Shown piece after piece: positions 35,609 to 46,270 of a stretch of DNA of 64,000 bases; position 1 is the stretch's first letter; the number at the start of each line of letters is the position of its first letter. Location of the stretch: assembly GCA_963844565.1 (NCBI GenBank), contig CAWJON010000002.1, forward strand, positions 1,736,001 through 1,800,000, written 5' to 3'. The position numbers and the translations under genes were made by a program. The stretch comes from JAFEDN01 sp963844565. GTDB taxonomy: Bacteria; Pseudomonadota; Gammaproteobacteria; Coxiellales; Coxiellaceae. The notes beneath the pieces are model-generated. The model was not told the DNA's origin and searched no databases. It was given only the letters and a program-made list of their open reading frames with translations.

Positions 35609-38262
35609 CATGACGGCGATACGAACTGTTCTTTAGCCATATCATTTTCTTTTTTACCTTGAACAACATGGATAAGAAATCTTTGTGATTTCGAAGCGCC
35701 GGGAGCTGATTTGACCCCAAGGCTCAGACAAAGATTTTTTAGCTGACCTAATAAACCATCATCTTTAATATTAGTGATACGAAGCACCGTTTCTGCTTCA
35801 ATTTCAATTAGAATAATAATATTATCCGGTATTAAATCAGTTAATGCTTTCTCCATTTTTACTAATATCTCTTTGCAAGGAGAGTGAGTTCGGACAATTA
35901 AAGCTTCCGGCTCAGTATGTAATCGAGCTTGCGCAGCCTGTAAAGCAAAACGAAAACTGACATCTAAATTAAACGGTTCACCAAAATACAAAAATTCAAG
36001 GTCATTTCCTGCAACTATAATGACACCTCGATTATTCGGTAAAACCGCTAAAGGTACACGATTTTTCATCGATAACGTGATTGTGCATCGACCTTCTTCC
36101 CAAACTCGCATGGTTTCTCCATGATAGCTAATTAACATACCATTTGACATTCTCAACAGATGGGTAATCTTTTCACCAGTCTGAATCGTACTCATACAAG
36201 TTTTTTTAGATACACTCCAAGTTTTTATGGTTCCATCTAGAGAAGCACTCATAAATTCTTCATCCGATAAATAAATTAATGTAGTTATTATGTCAGTATG
36301 GCCTTCCCATACGCCCATATAGCTGAATCGAAAACTAAGGATTGAAATATCATGAGATTTTGAATCACTAATGGCATGTACAAACATTCCATTTGGAAAT
36401 ACAACTAACGCACTCAGGGGCCAAAGAGATAAATTGTCAACATGAGAGCCTGTTTCATCAATGATTTTTATATAAGCCCCCTCGTTTGGGGCCATGTCCT
36501 GACCACGACCGTGCATAATTAGCCGATTATCATGAAAAAATGCTAGTTTAGATATTGAAGCTTTGTGTTCTTGAGTTATCAGGCATTTGCCTGTTGCAAC
36601 GTCCCAGATCTTAACCAGATTATCTTCAGCGCTGCTGGCTAGCCTCCTACCATCCGAAGATAACGCCAACGCTATGATCGGTTGAGTATGTTCTGCTAAA
36701 GTTGCTAAACACTCGCCATTTTTCCAAATTTTAATTGTTTTGTCTTCTGAACCACTAATAACTTTACCGTCAGGGCAAGCCACTACCGCAGTAATACTAC
36801 CCAAATGGCCTTTGAGTACTCGCGGGTACGCAGTTTTTGAGTCTTTTATTTCCACGCGGAAAAGATTTAAATTTAGCGCAAATGGCTGTGATGTTAGGCT
36901 TTCAATAACTAATTGACGTAATTCAGCATAAGAACAAGGCGTTTGATCGGAAAGGCGAGGGATAGGTTGAAATACGCCTGCCCCAGGAGTAGTATTCACC
37001 AGTTGCGAAATAAATTGAGAAAAAAGTTTAGCTTCTTTTTTCTTTTCAGCTGCTTGATTCGATAGCGTTGACTTTACTTCAGAAATTTTTTTTTCAAAAC
37101 CTTCTAATTTTTGCGATAATGCTTTTAATTTAGGAATTTGTTGCGCTAAAGAATCTCCACTTTTATTTATTACTTCTTGCAATTCCCACAAAGTCGCACC
37201 TAATGCACCACCGGCTTGCACAAACCGATCACGTTCACTCTCTTTTTTTTGAGCAATAGCATTATTAAATACTCCGATAGTATCGTTTTGACCATACAGA
37301 ACTGCTAACTGTTCTGGTGTTCGATTATCCTTATTTATAGTTTGGCAAGAGGCGCCCAGTTGAATCAATAACGTCACAACATCCTTGGCGCCACAGGCCA
37401 TAGCCACATGCAGGGGTGTATTTCCCTGACCATCTTTTAATGAAATATCTGCTTTATTTTCGAGAAGTTCTTTGGCTTGAAGGGCATCATTATTCATTGC
37501 CGCTAAATGTAAGGGGGAAATTTGCTCCTTTTGTTCTAATAATTTTACTCGGGTTAAATGTCTGCCCATATAAGCAGCCAATGTGCGTGCGATGATTAAA
37601 TCTTCTCTCTCAATTGCATGATGAATAGGTAATTTTCCCTGTAAGTCTTCCTGGAGTAAAAGAAGCAACCCTAAACCTGGGGCGCGTTTTTCTGCGATTT
37701 CTATGAGACAGCTTATTGAGTTTACAGTTCCCTGAACACAAGTGAGATGTAGCATGGTTGTACCATGATAAATTTTAAATTCTCCTTGTTCGTCGTCAAA
37801 GGGGAATTTCCAACTACCTAAACGTGGGTCACGACCACACCAATATTTAATTTGCTCTATATTGCCGGTAAAACAGGCTTTTGCTAAATCCGACACCCAC
37901 TTACGCGGCAAATAAAGATGTGTTGAATTTCTAAATTGAGGATTTTTTGTTAGAAATTTATTAACTTTTTTTAATTTGTCATTATTTGGTATAAGCATTT
38001 TGCCTATCGGTTGATTGTCGGCTGGGTTAGTCGCTGTCGCTTTGAGGAGAAACCATTTTTCGATGCCTTCGCGTTCATAGGTGTCGCCTCTTTCCGTAAA
38101 AACAGGCTCGGCAAAAATTCCCTGATTTAAATGAATGTCGCAAATATCGCTAGGAGGCTCTTTTGTTTCACTGGGCTCCAACAGTGCAGCAGCCACCGAA
38201 TATTTTTCTTTATCGTCAATAATATCGGGTAGCGGTTTGGGTAGGATTAATAGTTCCCTCAT
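35605..38262 (-). CDS. U-box / ankyrin / WD40 protein, predicted ubiquitin-ligase effector
   Basis: 885 aa. Residues about 39-105 match a U-box (CDIHLNQGIFAEPVFTERGD, then TYEREGIEKWF and NQPIGKMLIPN), the zinc-free RING-like E2-binding fold of E3 ubiquitin ligases. Residues about 125-320 hold ankyrin repeats (TPLHVAMACGAKDVVTLLI), about 350-410 a coiled coil, and about 480-745 WD40 repeats (GKVISGSEDKTIKIW, RLASSAEDNLVKIWD). Bacteria lack ubiquitin, so it presumably acts in a eukaryotic host, with ankyrin and WD40 parts choosing substrates. Secretion is not shown. GGAGAA lies upstream of ATG 38262. Confidence 0.85.
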   Translation of the reverse strand: MRELLILPKPLPDIIDDKEKYSVAAALLEPSETKEPPSDICDIHLNQGIFAEPVFTERGDTYEREGIEKWFLLKATATNPADNQPIGKMLIPNNDKLKKVNKFLTKNPQFRNSTHLYLPRKWVSDLAKACFTGNIEQIKYWCGRDPRLGSWKFPFDDEQGEFKIYHGTTMLHLTCVQGTVNSISCLIEIAEKRAPGLGLLLLLQEDLQGKLPIHHAIEREDLIIARTLAAYMGRHLTRVKLLEQKEQISPLHLAAMNNDALQAKELLENKADISLKDGQGNTPLHVAMACGAKDVVTLLIQLGASCQTINKDNRTPEQLAVLYGQNDTIGVFNNAIAQKKESERDRFVQAGGALGATLWELQEVINKSGDSLAQQIPKLKALSQKLEGFEKKISEVKSTLSNQAAEKKKEAKLFSQFISQLVNTTPGAGVFQPIPRLSDQTPCSYAELRQLVIESLTSQPFALNLNLFRVEIKDSKTAYPRVLKGHLGSITAVVACPDGKVISGSEDKTIKIWKNGECLATLAEHTQPIIALALSSDGRRLASSAEDNLVKIWDVATGKCLITQEHKASISKLAFFHDNRLIMHGRGQDMAPNEGAYIKIIDETGSHVDNLSLWPLSALVVFPNGMFVHAISDSKSHDISILSFRFSYMGVWEGHTDIITTLIYLSDEEFMSASLDGTIKTWSVSKKTCMSTIQTGEKITHLLRMSNGMLISYHGETMRVWEEGRCTITLSMKNRVPLAVLPNNRGVIIVAGNDLEFLYFGEPFNLDVSFRFALQAAQARLHTEPEALIVRTHSPCKEILVKMEKALTDLIPDNIIILIEIEAETVLRITNIKDDGLLGQLKNLCLSLGVKSAPGASKSQRFLIHVVQGKKENDMAKEQFVSPSC

Positions 38263-38358
38263 TATGATTCTCCATGAATTTTAAACTTTATTTTCGTACC
38301 ATTTGCGTGTCAAAAACTAACATAAGCCTAAGCAAAAGTAAACAGTGCTCGAATAGTT

Positions 38359-41300
38359 TTACACACCCAACGTTGGAAACAATGGAAAGGACAGGATCGG
38401 GGTTTTAATCAAGCGAATTGACTGGAAAAAACCAATTTTATTTGCACTGGCATTTAATTGTTGTTGACGTTTTTTAATAGCGACATCTAATTTACCACCG
38501 ATTTTTATAAATTCATGAACAGAATTGTCGCTTAGAATTTTAGGATCACCACTTACGCTTATAGCTTTCAATTTATGGTTATGCATTGCCCACTTAGTGT
38601 CTTCTTTAAGTTGTTGTATTTTTTTGAATGTTTTCAAAGAATCCAATTTATAACAAAAATTTGCATAAATAGCATGAATACCTGCCATTTCCATTTTCCA
38701 GGAACCACCAACCTGAGGTTGGGGCTTAATATTCGAAGAAATTTCACGAGCATAATGTTGAATTATACATTCTTTTTCAGCGGGAGAAATTTTTCCTAAG
38801 CAATTATCAATTATAGAATTCGATGCCTCGTTAAAATGAACCAATAGACACTCTCTATAGTGAGCGGATTGATAATGTTGCAAGGGTTTATAATATTGCA
38901 CCAATGCACTTATTTTTTTGTGTAAATCTAAGCGGATATCAAATTTATCTAGTAACTCTTTTTTCAATTTTTGGTCATTAATGCCCCTCATTTCATTCTC
39001 AGCTTTCTTTCGATAAGATTGAATATCCTTTGGGGTCATAATCACGTGCCTAAAGAGTAGGTCATATTTTATAATACCTATTTTACTTACATCAAGACTT
39101 TCAGTAGCAGAATGACCTGACTTAACTTTCAAAATTATCTCTAAACGCGATTGAAACACCTCCCTATAATGTCCGTACAAATCTTGCTTAAAACCAAGTA
39201 ATTTATATAATTTCTCAAATTCACTGCCTATCGTTTTTGGATCGCTTATTTTTTTCTTGTTTAACAAGCTTGCAACTTCATCCAGAAAATCAACAGCAAG
39301 AATAGAAATCTTTCTATTCTCCACCGAAGATTCTAAAGTTGCAATTAATTTAGGATGGTCGCCAACGCTTATTTGGTTATTTTTGATTGTTACTAGGAAA
39401 TCATTATAATGATTATCTATTTTTCTAAAATCTTTTTCTAAAGAAATTATGCTACAGTAATTTTGACTGATTTCATAAATTTTAATTTCATCTGCGTAGT
39501 CTTTGCTGGTAACAGACCCTCTAGCCTGGACCGCACGATTCAATAGCTTGAAAATCCCTCTTTTAAAATTATCGCATACATTGAGATCAGAACAATCGGT
39601 CTTCAAAATTGTCTCTTTTAGATTTTGAAATAAATAAACTGTTAGAGAATCATGGCTTTTTTCTAACGAATAGAAATATACCAAGAGATTCATTTTGTTA
39701 GAAAGTTCAACGGATTCTTTAGAATATTTATTAAATAACGTTTTTAAATTAGTCCGTATTTCATCAAAGAAGTCTTCTATTTTAACATTGCTTGTTCTAG
39801 ATATTTCTCTAAAATATTCAAATTTTTCTATACAATAACTTAAAACAGATTCATATCTTTTTTGTTTATTCGGATATAAAATTGGCAGCATCTGCTTATA
39901 TTGCGCAGAGAGCATCAAATCCAATTTATTGTACAAATCTTCATTATATCCAATTTTTTGAATAACTAATTTTATAATTTTAGTAAATATCTCGTTGTTA
40001 TTTTCATAATTTTTTAAAAAATCTACCAGATTCTCAACAACCAAGTCCAATGCCAATTCCTTGTTTGACAAGTTAATAAACAATTTAAGCAAATATCTAT
40101 TTGATTCGCTTGCAGACTCAAAAACCGTATTAACTTTAATGGCCGGAAAATCCAAAAAAATATCAAGCAATGGCAGAGAAGATTTTAATTCAGAAAATTC
40201 TCTTACAATCAGATCATTTTTATCTTCTTTCACTAAATGAGCCATAGCTTTTGAAGATAGATAATAATACTTTCTAAATTCTTCAAATGAATTAATGAAT
40301 ATTGACGCAAGTTGTCGAATTAAAAAATCACCAGCCTTTTCCTCCGATTCTTCCTGTGGAGAAACTATATGTCTAGTTCTAAAAATTTCTTTTAACTCTT
40401 TCAATTCATTATTTTTTATAGATTGATAAAACTGGTCAGGCAATTCTATGCAATCAATTTTATCACGCTGATTATTCTTTTCTAATTTTTCCTTGACTTT
40501 ATCAGAAACAATAAATTTGTCTTTACAAGAAACCTGCAATTTAACTAACAATAACCCAAAAGCATCAAATGAACATTTTTCATGAGCAGAAGCTAACAAC
40601 CCTTTTTCCTGATCTATCAAGTGATTATTCGCCAACAAATATTCTACCCATGCTGATTGTAATCCAGCAGTTGGCGATCCATTGCCTTCGAAAATAACAG
40701 ATAGAACTGCATGATATTTATGTGTGTTGTTTTTCCTTAATTCTTCACTTATCTGAATAAATGATGAGGGAGAAAGCGCTCTAATCAAGCTTAAAATATA
40801 TAAAATATTATCTGTCATCCAAAAACATTTTATTAACTCAAAAAAACTTTTTACACAATTTTGACGATTTGATTCTTTTATGAATCCTATAATAGCAGTT
40901 AGCTGTGAATCTGATAATTTTATTTCACTTTTGATAAATTCCTTATTTTGTAAAAATAACTTAATCAGTTCATTTTGCTGAGCAGCCGTATATAATCCAT
41001 ATTTGTTGTATATAATACACTGGGTTGCGGTAGTTTTTTTAAAATCCATTGGCTGAGGATTGGCGCCAGATAACAATAATTTTTTAATAAAATCATCTTC
41101 TCCCCGCATGGCGGCTTCAATCAGTAAATTTTCTTTTTCTTCATCGTTGATTTCGAAAATATATTGATCCACATCTTCAATAAAAATATTAGATTTTTTG
41201 AGTAGAGATTGAATATATTCTTGAAATTTTTCTTTAGACGGCGGGTCCTCAGAAAAACAATCTTTTAGTAACGAAAATAAGCGTTCACCTTCCTGTTCGG

Positions 41301-42588
41301 ATAATTTTATCTCTTCCCCCATTAACTTTTTTTGCAAGTATTGATGAAAATAACTGATCAGGTTTTCCCCACATTCAGGATTAACTATAGGCTCATATAC
41401 AAAGTCTTCAAAAAATATATCACCCTCATCAATTAATTTTTCTTCAATCAAAGGTTGCAAGGCTGATAAAACATCTTGATGAAATTTAGGTTTTTCACAA
41501 TTTCCATCTTCACAACCTGTCTTATCTTTATTTAAATTGAAAATATTTACTATATTTTCTTTAACGCTTTGGTCCAATTTAGATTCTATTAGAGCATTTT
41601 CTAATTTTTTTTCAAAACCTTCTATTATTTTGTATCTCGCTCCACAAGAAATTAATTTATCTTCCGTAATAATTTTTAAATCAATAAGATCTTTGAATCC
41701 TTCAATATAATATGGACCCAAAGCTCCCAAGTCTGTCATTTTCTCATGAGATTGTTGTGAATTCCATAAACCAGTTAGTTTTTCAAAAATTATTTTAGAT
41801 TTCTCTTCTAACTTTTCGGATATTTTTTTTGTATTATATGCGACTAAAACGCCATCATGCGCTGCACTGAGATGTTTTCCGTAACGCAAAAGATGACCAG
41901 CATAAAAATCTTCTGAGTCTTTGTGTGGTACTTCGTATCCTGATTTAGACAACTGAGCAGATAAATGCGTATTAAAATGAACATCTATTGATGAAATAAC
42001 GTTTGCTTTATTTTTTGCCTTAGCTAATTCCGTATTTAGTACTTCCCCCCTTACTGTAGAAGCCATACCCGAAAAGGTTTCACCCTGATTCCAATTACTA
42101 AAAGCGTCGTGTACAGCCCCACTGACTCCTTCCGTGCACATTATAAATTGATCGATAAAAATCTGTAAAGTAATTTTAATCTTGTCTTTATCTTGGCTTT
42201 TAGATATTTTAAATAAGATAATTTCAAGTTGCAATTTAAGCTTTTGAAAAAAAAGTGCTTCCTCTTGTTGTTGTCCTGTTTCATTTCCTTTAAAAGAAAA
42301 GTGATCACCATAAGCATGATAAGAATGTTGAGCTTTGTTGAATAACATTTCCATTCTTTTTGAATTTTCTAATTTTAATTCCTTTGCTTTCTCAATCAAT
42401 TTTTTAATTAAAATTTCAAATTGGATTTGGAAGGGACAATCTTGACGTCGCGAATACTGATAATCGCTTTTCGATTCGCGTCCATACCACTCTCTCAGGG
42501 AACCTTGGAGCTGCTTATCCTCTTCAGGAGATCTAGCTGGATCTTTATAAGCATTTGGTCGTAAAAATGGGCTTGTTCTTTTAGTCAC
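38359..42588 (-). CDS. Very large orphan protein (1409 aa), effector-like
   Basis: Not recognised overall. GTG start at 42588 without a clear ribosome binding site. Mostly helical, lysine-rich and AT-rich. One ankyrin-like pair lies near residues 480-530 (LLIEAAMRGEDDFIKKLLLS, ANPQPMDF). No signal peptide or membrane helix. It sits between the U-box gene (same strand) and a divergent ankyrin gene, in a cluster of effector-like genes. The long helical body could be an alpha-solenoid. Function unknown. Confidence 0.6.
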   Translation of the reverse strand: MTKRTSPFLRPNAYKDPARSPEEDKQLQGSLREWYGRESKSDYQYSRRQDCPFQIQFEILIKKLIEKAKELKLENSKRMEMLFNKAQHSYHAYGDHFSFKGNETGQQQEEALFFQKLKLQLEIILFKISKSQDKDKIKITLQIFIDQFIMCTEGVSGAVHDAFSNWNQGETFSGMASTVRGEVLNTELAKAKNKANVISSIDVHFNTHLSAQLSKSGYEVPHKDSEDFYAGHLLRYGKHLSAAHDGVLVAYNTKKISEKLEEKSKIIFEKLTGLWNSQQSHEKMTDLGALGPYYIEGFKDLIDLKIITEDKLISCGARYKIIEGFEKKLENALIESKLDQSVKENIVNIFNLNKDKTGCEDGNCEKPKFHQDVLSALQPLIEEKLIDEGDIFFEDFVYEPIVNPECGENLISYFHQYLQKKLMGEEIKLSEQEGERLFSLLKDCFSEDPPSKEKFQEYIQSLLKKSNIFIEDVDQYIFEINDEEKENLLIEAAMRGEDDFIKKLLLSGANPQPMDFKKTTATQCIIYNKYGLYTAAQQNELIKLFLQNKEFIKSEIKLSDSQLTAIIGFIKESNRQNCVKSFFELIKCFWMTDNILYILSLIRALSPSSFIQISEELRKNNTHKYHAVLSVIFEGNGSPTAGLQSAWVEYLLANNHLIDQEKGLLASAHEKCSFDAFGLLLVKLQVSCKDKFIVSDKVKEKLEKNNQRDKIDCIELPDQFYQSIKNNELKELKEIFRTRHIVSPQEESEEKAGDFLIRQLASIFINSFEEFRKYYYLSSKAMAHLVKEDKNDLIVREFSELKSSLPLLDIFLDFPAIKVNTVFESASESNRYLLKLFINLSNKELALDLVVENLVDFLKNYENNNEIFTKIIKLVIQKIGYNEDLYNKLDLMLSAQYKQMLPILYPNKQKRYESVLSYCIEKFEYFREISRTSNVKIEDFFDEIRTNLKTLFNKYSKESVELSNKMNLLVYFYSLEKSHDSLTVYLFQNLKETILKTDCSDLNVCDNFKRGIFKLLNRAVQARGSVTSKDYADEIKIYEISQNYCSIISLEKDFRKIDNHYNDFLVTIKNNQISVGDHPKLIATLESSVENRKISILAVDFLDEVASLLNKKKISDPKTIGSEFEKLYKLLGFKQDLYGHYREVFQSRLEIILKVKSGHSATESLDVSKIGIIKYDLLFRHVIMTPKDIQSYRKKAENEMRGINDQKLKKELLDKFDIRLDLHKKISALVQYYKPLQHYQSAHYRECLLVHFNEASNSIIDNCLGKISPAEKECIIQHYAREISSNIKPQPQVGGSWKMEMAGIHAIYANFCYKLDSLKTFKKIQQLKEDTKWAMHNHKLKAISVSGDPKILSDNSVHEFIKIGGKLDVAIKKRQQQLNASANKIGFFQSIRLIKTPILSFPLFPTLGV

Positions 42589-42831
42589 TTAAATTTTTTC
42601 TATGTTTTAATTATTTCACCTTCCCTCTGTTTAATTTCCGTTATAAACAATACTTTACACTCCCGATATTAAAGGAATATTAAAACATATCAGCAGACCA
42701 GCAATCTAAGCAATTGATTTTATATAATAATTTGAAAAAATGACAATTTGCTATATTTGACTATTAATAGCTTGTTCCAATTTTTGATTAATTGATTTAA
42801 ACTTTTGGTTTACCTCTAATCATAAGTTAAC

Positions 42832-43590
42832 ATGCGAAAATCAGAACAACCAGCAATCATCCAAGCCGTTATAGAAAAAGATGAAACGAAACTTTCACTT
42901 CTATTAACAGCAGATAAATTAAAAGAAAATAAAGAAAAATCGTTATATAGGAGAGATAAAGAAGGAAATACTGCTTTATTCTATGCAGCGCGACAAGGGC
43001 TTTTGGCTATGATGAAATTGTTGTTAGAAGCCAAAATAAACGTGAATTTTTCTAATCCTTATGGCTTTACTGCTTTACATTGGGCAGCCAGGGCAGATCA
43101 GCGTGGCGCATTAGAGCTGTTAATTGAATCTAAAGCCAATGTCAATGCAACCCCCTGTGACCTTCCTAACGTGGGAGAAACTCAAAGGATAACCCCTTTA
43201 TTCGTTGCTGCATCCAGAACTAAAAACCAAGGCGGCCCAGCGGTTTCAGTCATTCAACCGTTAATAGAAGCTAAAGGCGATCCTAACTTGCGACCCAGTG
43301 ATCAGGTGGCGCCGATTCATCTTTATCTCCCTTTGATTAATAAGCACCAAGATATTGTTAAATTATTACTGCTCGCCCGCGCAAAAGTACAATTGGAATT
43401 ATCAATTGAACATCCATTAATGCCGGAACGTCAGCAACAATATGATTTAGCCAGAAGAGAGCTGTGTTTATTCCAACAAGTTACTCTGCTCACTCGGCAT
43501 ACTTCTTTAATACCAGGTATTGTTAAAATAGTCGCAGACTATAACACTAATCTAGAAGCATACGATAACTCATCTTTATCCTGTTTCTGA
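42832..43590 (+). CDS. Ankyrin-repeat protein
   Basis: 252 aa with about four ankyrin repeats at residues 35-195: GNTALFYAARQGLLAMMKLL, GFTALHWAARADQRGALELL, TPLFVAAS and APIHLYLPLINKHQDIVKLL. Ankyrin repeats bind other proteins and are frequent in host-directed bacterial proteins. The ribosome binding site is weak. The 3' end overlaps the convergent 844-aa gene by 52 bases. Confidence 0.8.
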   Translation: MRKSEQPAIIQAVIEKDETKLSLLLTADKLKENKEKSLYRRDKEGNTALFYAARQGLLAMMKLLLEAKINVNFSNPYGFTALHWAARADQRGALELLIESKANVNATPCDLPNVGETQRITPLFVAASRTKNQGGPAVSVIQPLIEAKGDPNLRPSDQVAPIHLYLPLINKHQDIVKLLLLARAKVQLELSIEHPLMPERQQQYDLARRELCLFQQVTLLTRHTSLIPGIVKIVADYNTNLEAYDNSSLSCF

Positions 43591-46073
43591 GTTTCTGAAG
43601 TAAATACCCCAAATTTTTTTCTTCCAGCCATTGATTCCGATATTTGTTTTCCGGCAACGATCTCGACAACTGTTCTCTCGCTTAAATCGCAGGGCGCTAA
43701 AAATTCAAATGAGCCTTCTTCATTGCGTTTGATAAAGATGGAAGGAAGCTTAGGTTCAATTTCTTTCGTTTCCGGGCTAATTTTCAGAGTTTGTTTCTCA
43801 TCCACCACTATCACATGACAACCACTAACGCGAGCCAATGCCTTGTAAACCCGCAGCTCAAACCGATCTTTACCATCTTTAGATTGATGACCAACGATTG
43901 ATTTAGCTAAATCTTGACTCAATTGAACCCTAGCCGATTGTATAGCAGCGGAACTCTTATCCAGGGAGCTGGGGATTACCGCCTCTAAAAATGAAACGCC
44001 TGTTGCTACATCACCATGCTTTTCCTCTACCCATGGCTCATCTCCTAATCCGGGAATTTCTTCACGCTTTTTCACCTGACCCAGTTTTATCAAGTCAGCT
44101 TGAACTTCACCAACACCTTTAGAAACCAGGTTAACTTTTTCTTTACTGAGCATCTTTAAAATATAAGCGTTGCCCTCAAAAAGAGTTGGATTGTTTCCCA
44201 TCACACTGGCTAGTGCTTGGTGATGTTTTTGTCTTTCCTCAGCAGTTATTTTGGTTGAGTCTATGCCTAAATGGTTTAGTGTCTCTTCCAAATGAGAATA
44301 AATTTGGCTACCAAAAAAACCTCCACGCTGAGGTGACATAAAAGAATATTCTCTGGCAATATCTTTCATCGATAAAAGTATCAAACCAATAAGAGCAGAC
44401 TCATTACGGACATCTAGTGAATCAAAAGTAGAAAAAAGCTTCTGTAAAGCCTCAACAATCGCTAGTCGTTTAACATTGCGTTTATCCTGGTACTTGTCAA
44501 GCTGGAAGCGGACCACCAAATAGCTGGCACGACTTATGATAGGATCATCGGGATTATCTTCACGTAACACTTTAATATATGAATGACCTGAATGAGTGGC
44601 TTTAGTTAATATTTCACAGAATTTTTTCTGTTTTTCAGCATCGTCGGTATGGGATTTTATAATATGCTTAATAGCATCGTATCTTTTTGCTACCAAAAGT
44701 CTTTCAAATGGTGAAGATAAACCTTCTCCATCACCATAAGGATTAATATTCTTTTCACGAATATATTGTTCTAAAAGATCAGCAGGCATCGCCGCAAAAG
44801 CGGCGTGCGGAGTCAGATCACGTGCTTTACGAAGCGCTTGGGAAACTTCTTTAAGTCTTGACTTCATTGTGGGAGTCAAAAGTTCCCCTAAACGTTTATA
44901 ATCAGCTTCGCTATCTGCGTTTTTAAGTAAATTAATGACTTCCTTACAATCAGGAGCCAATTTTATTAATGCTGCATAATAGTCATTATTGAGCTCTTGT
45001 TTATGAATTCGGCATTCATAGGTTATAGTTTTATCACCACTGATAGCTTCACCCAATGATTGATCACCAGTTGCCCCAATCAAATCGCCAGCAAGAGCTT
45101 GCGCAGCAGTACTAGAAGGATGAGACATATTCGCTGTATAAACTACCCGATAACTTTTACCAGACGTCAGAGCGTTACCGTGGAGGAATTTTTCACTTTT
45201 GGTATCGGCATCATAAAAGCTTATTTTAGTATATCCATCTTTAATAAGCTGGTTTTTTACTTGATTTAACGCTTCGAGTTTAGAGGCTCTTGATTTTCCC
45301 ACCATCAAAACATCTTGGTTTTTAGGACTACCCTGAACATAGATTCGATGTATTTTTAAAAAACGGGTTGCTGCAGGAACACGAGAAGTAGTTCTCAACG
45401 TATCATGACTGTACTGAAAGTACATTTCAGTATTTTCTTGATATTGAGTAATTTTGCTATCGCGTAATAAGCCATCTCTTACATGTGAATCGAGCCGAGA
45501 AACTAGATCTATAGGCTTATCGGGACTGATTAGGTCATCACTTAGAATAATGCCTTTTTCTTTTGCATCCTGATTCAGGCCGGTATATACAGCTCCTTGG
45601 TAATGAAATTTACTATAGCTGTGGCGAACCTCGCCCTCGCCCTCTACTCTTGCTCGATCATCTCCTCCACTAAAAGCGTATTCGGGTATCATAGTTAGCG
45701 GAATAGGTGGATTAGTTGAAGGAATAGATGGGAGCTGGAGGATGAGATTAATCATTTGAATCAAAAGTAGATCCGCTACCGGACCTTCGAGGACTGAATC
45801 AATCGTTATTTCTTTTTTTTTGACTTTGTCTATTAGTTCAGTTCCTGTTAAGACACTTACTTTAAATTCCTCCTCACCTTTTAGTTCTTGTATTTTCTTT
45901 TTTCCTAGTAGCGAGGTAAACAGCGTAATCTCCGGCGCCTTATCAGCACCGAAAAGCTCACGATAATAGTTCTTCATTTGTGATGCTAGCTTTAAAGCAA
46001 ATAAAAAATCCCCATAACCGTCACCAACATCGCCAACAGCAATTAAAATAGTTTTCTTCATCAGAGAGCCCAT
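43539..46073 (-). CDS. Large protein with GT-B-like N-terminus, effector-like
   Basis: 844 aa (ATG 46073; a more natural MKKTIL start at 46061 is possible). The first 40 residues, ILIAVGDVGDGYGDFLFALK, look like the nucleotide-sugar Rossmann start of GT-B glycosyltransferases. TGDQSLGEAISGDKTITYE near residue 335 resembles their C-terminal donor loop. The last 120 residues include a compact beta segment (CHVIVVDEKQTLKI, FEFLAP) that might be OTU-like, a very weak impression. Function unknown; a sugar-transferring effector is a guess from fold resemblance. Confidence 0.55.
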   Translation of the reverse strand: MGSLMKKTILIAVGDVGDGYGDFLFALKLASQMKNYYRELFGADKAPEITLFTSLLGKKKIQELKGEEEFKVSVLTGTELIDKVKKKEITIDSVLEGPVADLLLIQMINLILQLPSIPSTNPPIPLTMIPEYAFSGGDDRARVEGEGEVRHSYSKFHYQGAVYTGLNQDAKEKGIILSDDLISPDKPIDLVSRLDSHVRDGLLRDSKITQYQENTEMYFQYSHDTLRTTSRVPAATRFLKIHRIYVQGSPKNQDVLMVGKSRASKLEALNQVKNQLIKDGYTKISFYDADTKSEKFLHGNALTSGKSYRVVYTANMSHPSSTAAQALAGDLIGATGDQSLGEAISGDKTITYECRIHKQELNNDYYAALIKLAPDCKEVINLLKNADSEADYKRLGELLTPTMKSRLKEVSQALRKARDLTPHAAFAAMPADLLEQYIREKNINPYGDGEGLSSPFERLLVAKRYDAIKHIIKSHTDDAEKQKKFCEILTKATHSGHSYIKVLREDNPDDPIISRASYLVVRFQLDKYQDKRNVKRLAIVEALQKLFSTFDSLDVRNESALIGLILLSMKDIAREYSFMSPQRGGFFGSQIYSHLEETLNHLGIDSTKITAEERQKHHQALASVMGNNPTLFEGNAYILKMLSKEKVNLVSKGVGEVQADLIKLGQVKKREEIPGLGDEPWVEEKHGDVATGVSFLEAVIPSSLDKSSAAIQSARVQLSQDLAKSIVGHQSKDGKDRFELRVYKALARVSGCHVIVVDEKQTLKISPETKEIEPKLPSIFIKRNEEGSFEFLAPCDLSERTVVEIVAGKQISESMAGRKKFGVFTSETQKQDKDELSYASRLVL

Positions 46074-46270
46074 TAATATTTAATTGTATAAATTTTATAC
46101 TAATTATGTTAAGAAAATCTTAAGTATTTGCTTATATTTAGATCATTAATTGACTTATTAAAAAGCTAACAACAGTGAGGTAGGGGTAGAGGTGTTGGCA
46201 ATCACATCAATATGATGCTATATCGATGCTAGTAGCATCAAATAGAAATCTATTGTTGTCGAGGTGGTAT

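Noticed and set aside
46226..46270. Fifteen-residue N-terminal extension of the RHH antitoxin
   Set aside because: The ribosome binding site GAGGTGG falls inside it, just before ATG 46271, which begins the normal RHH fold.
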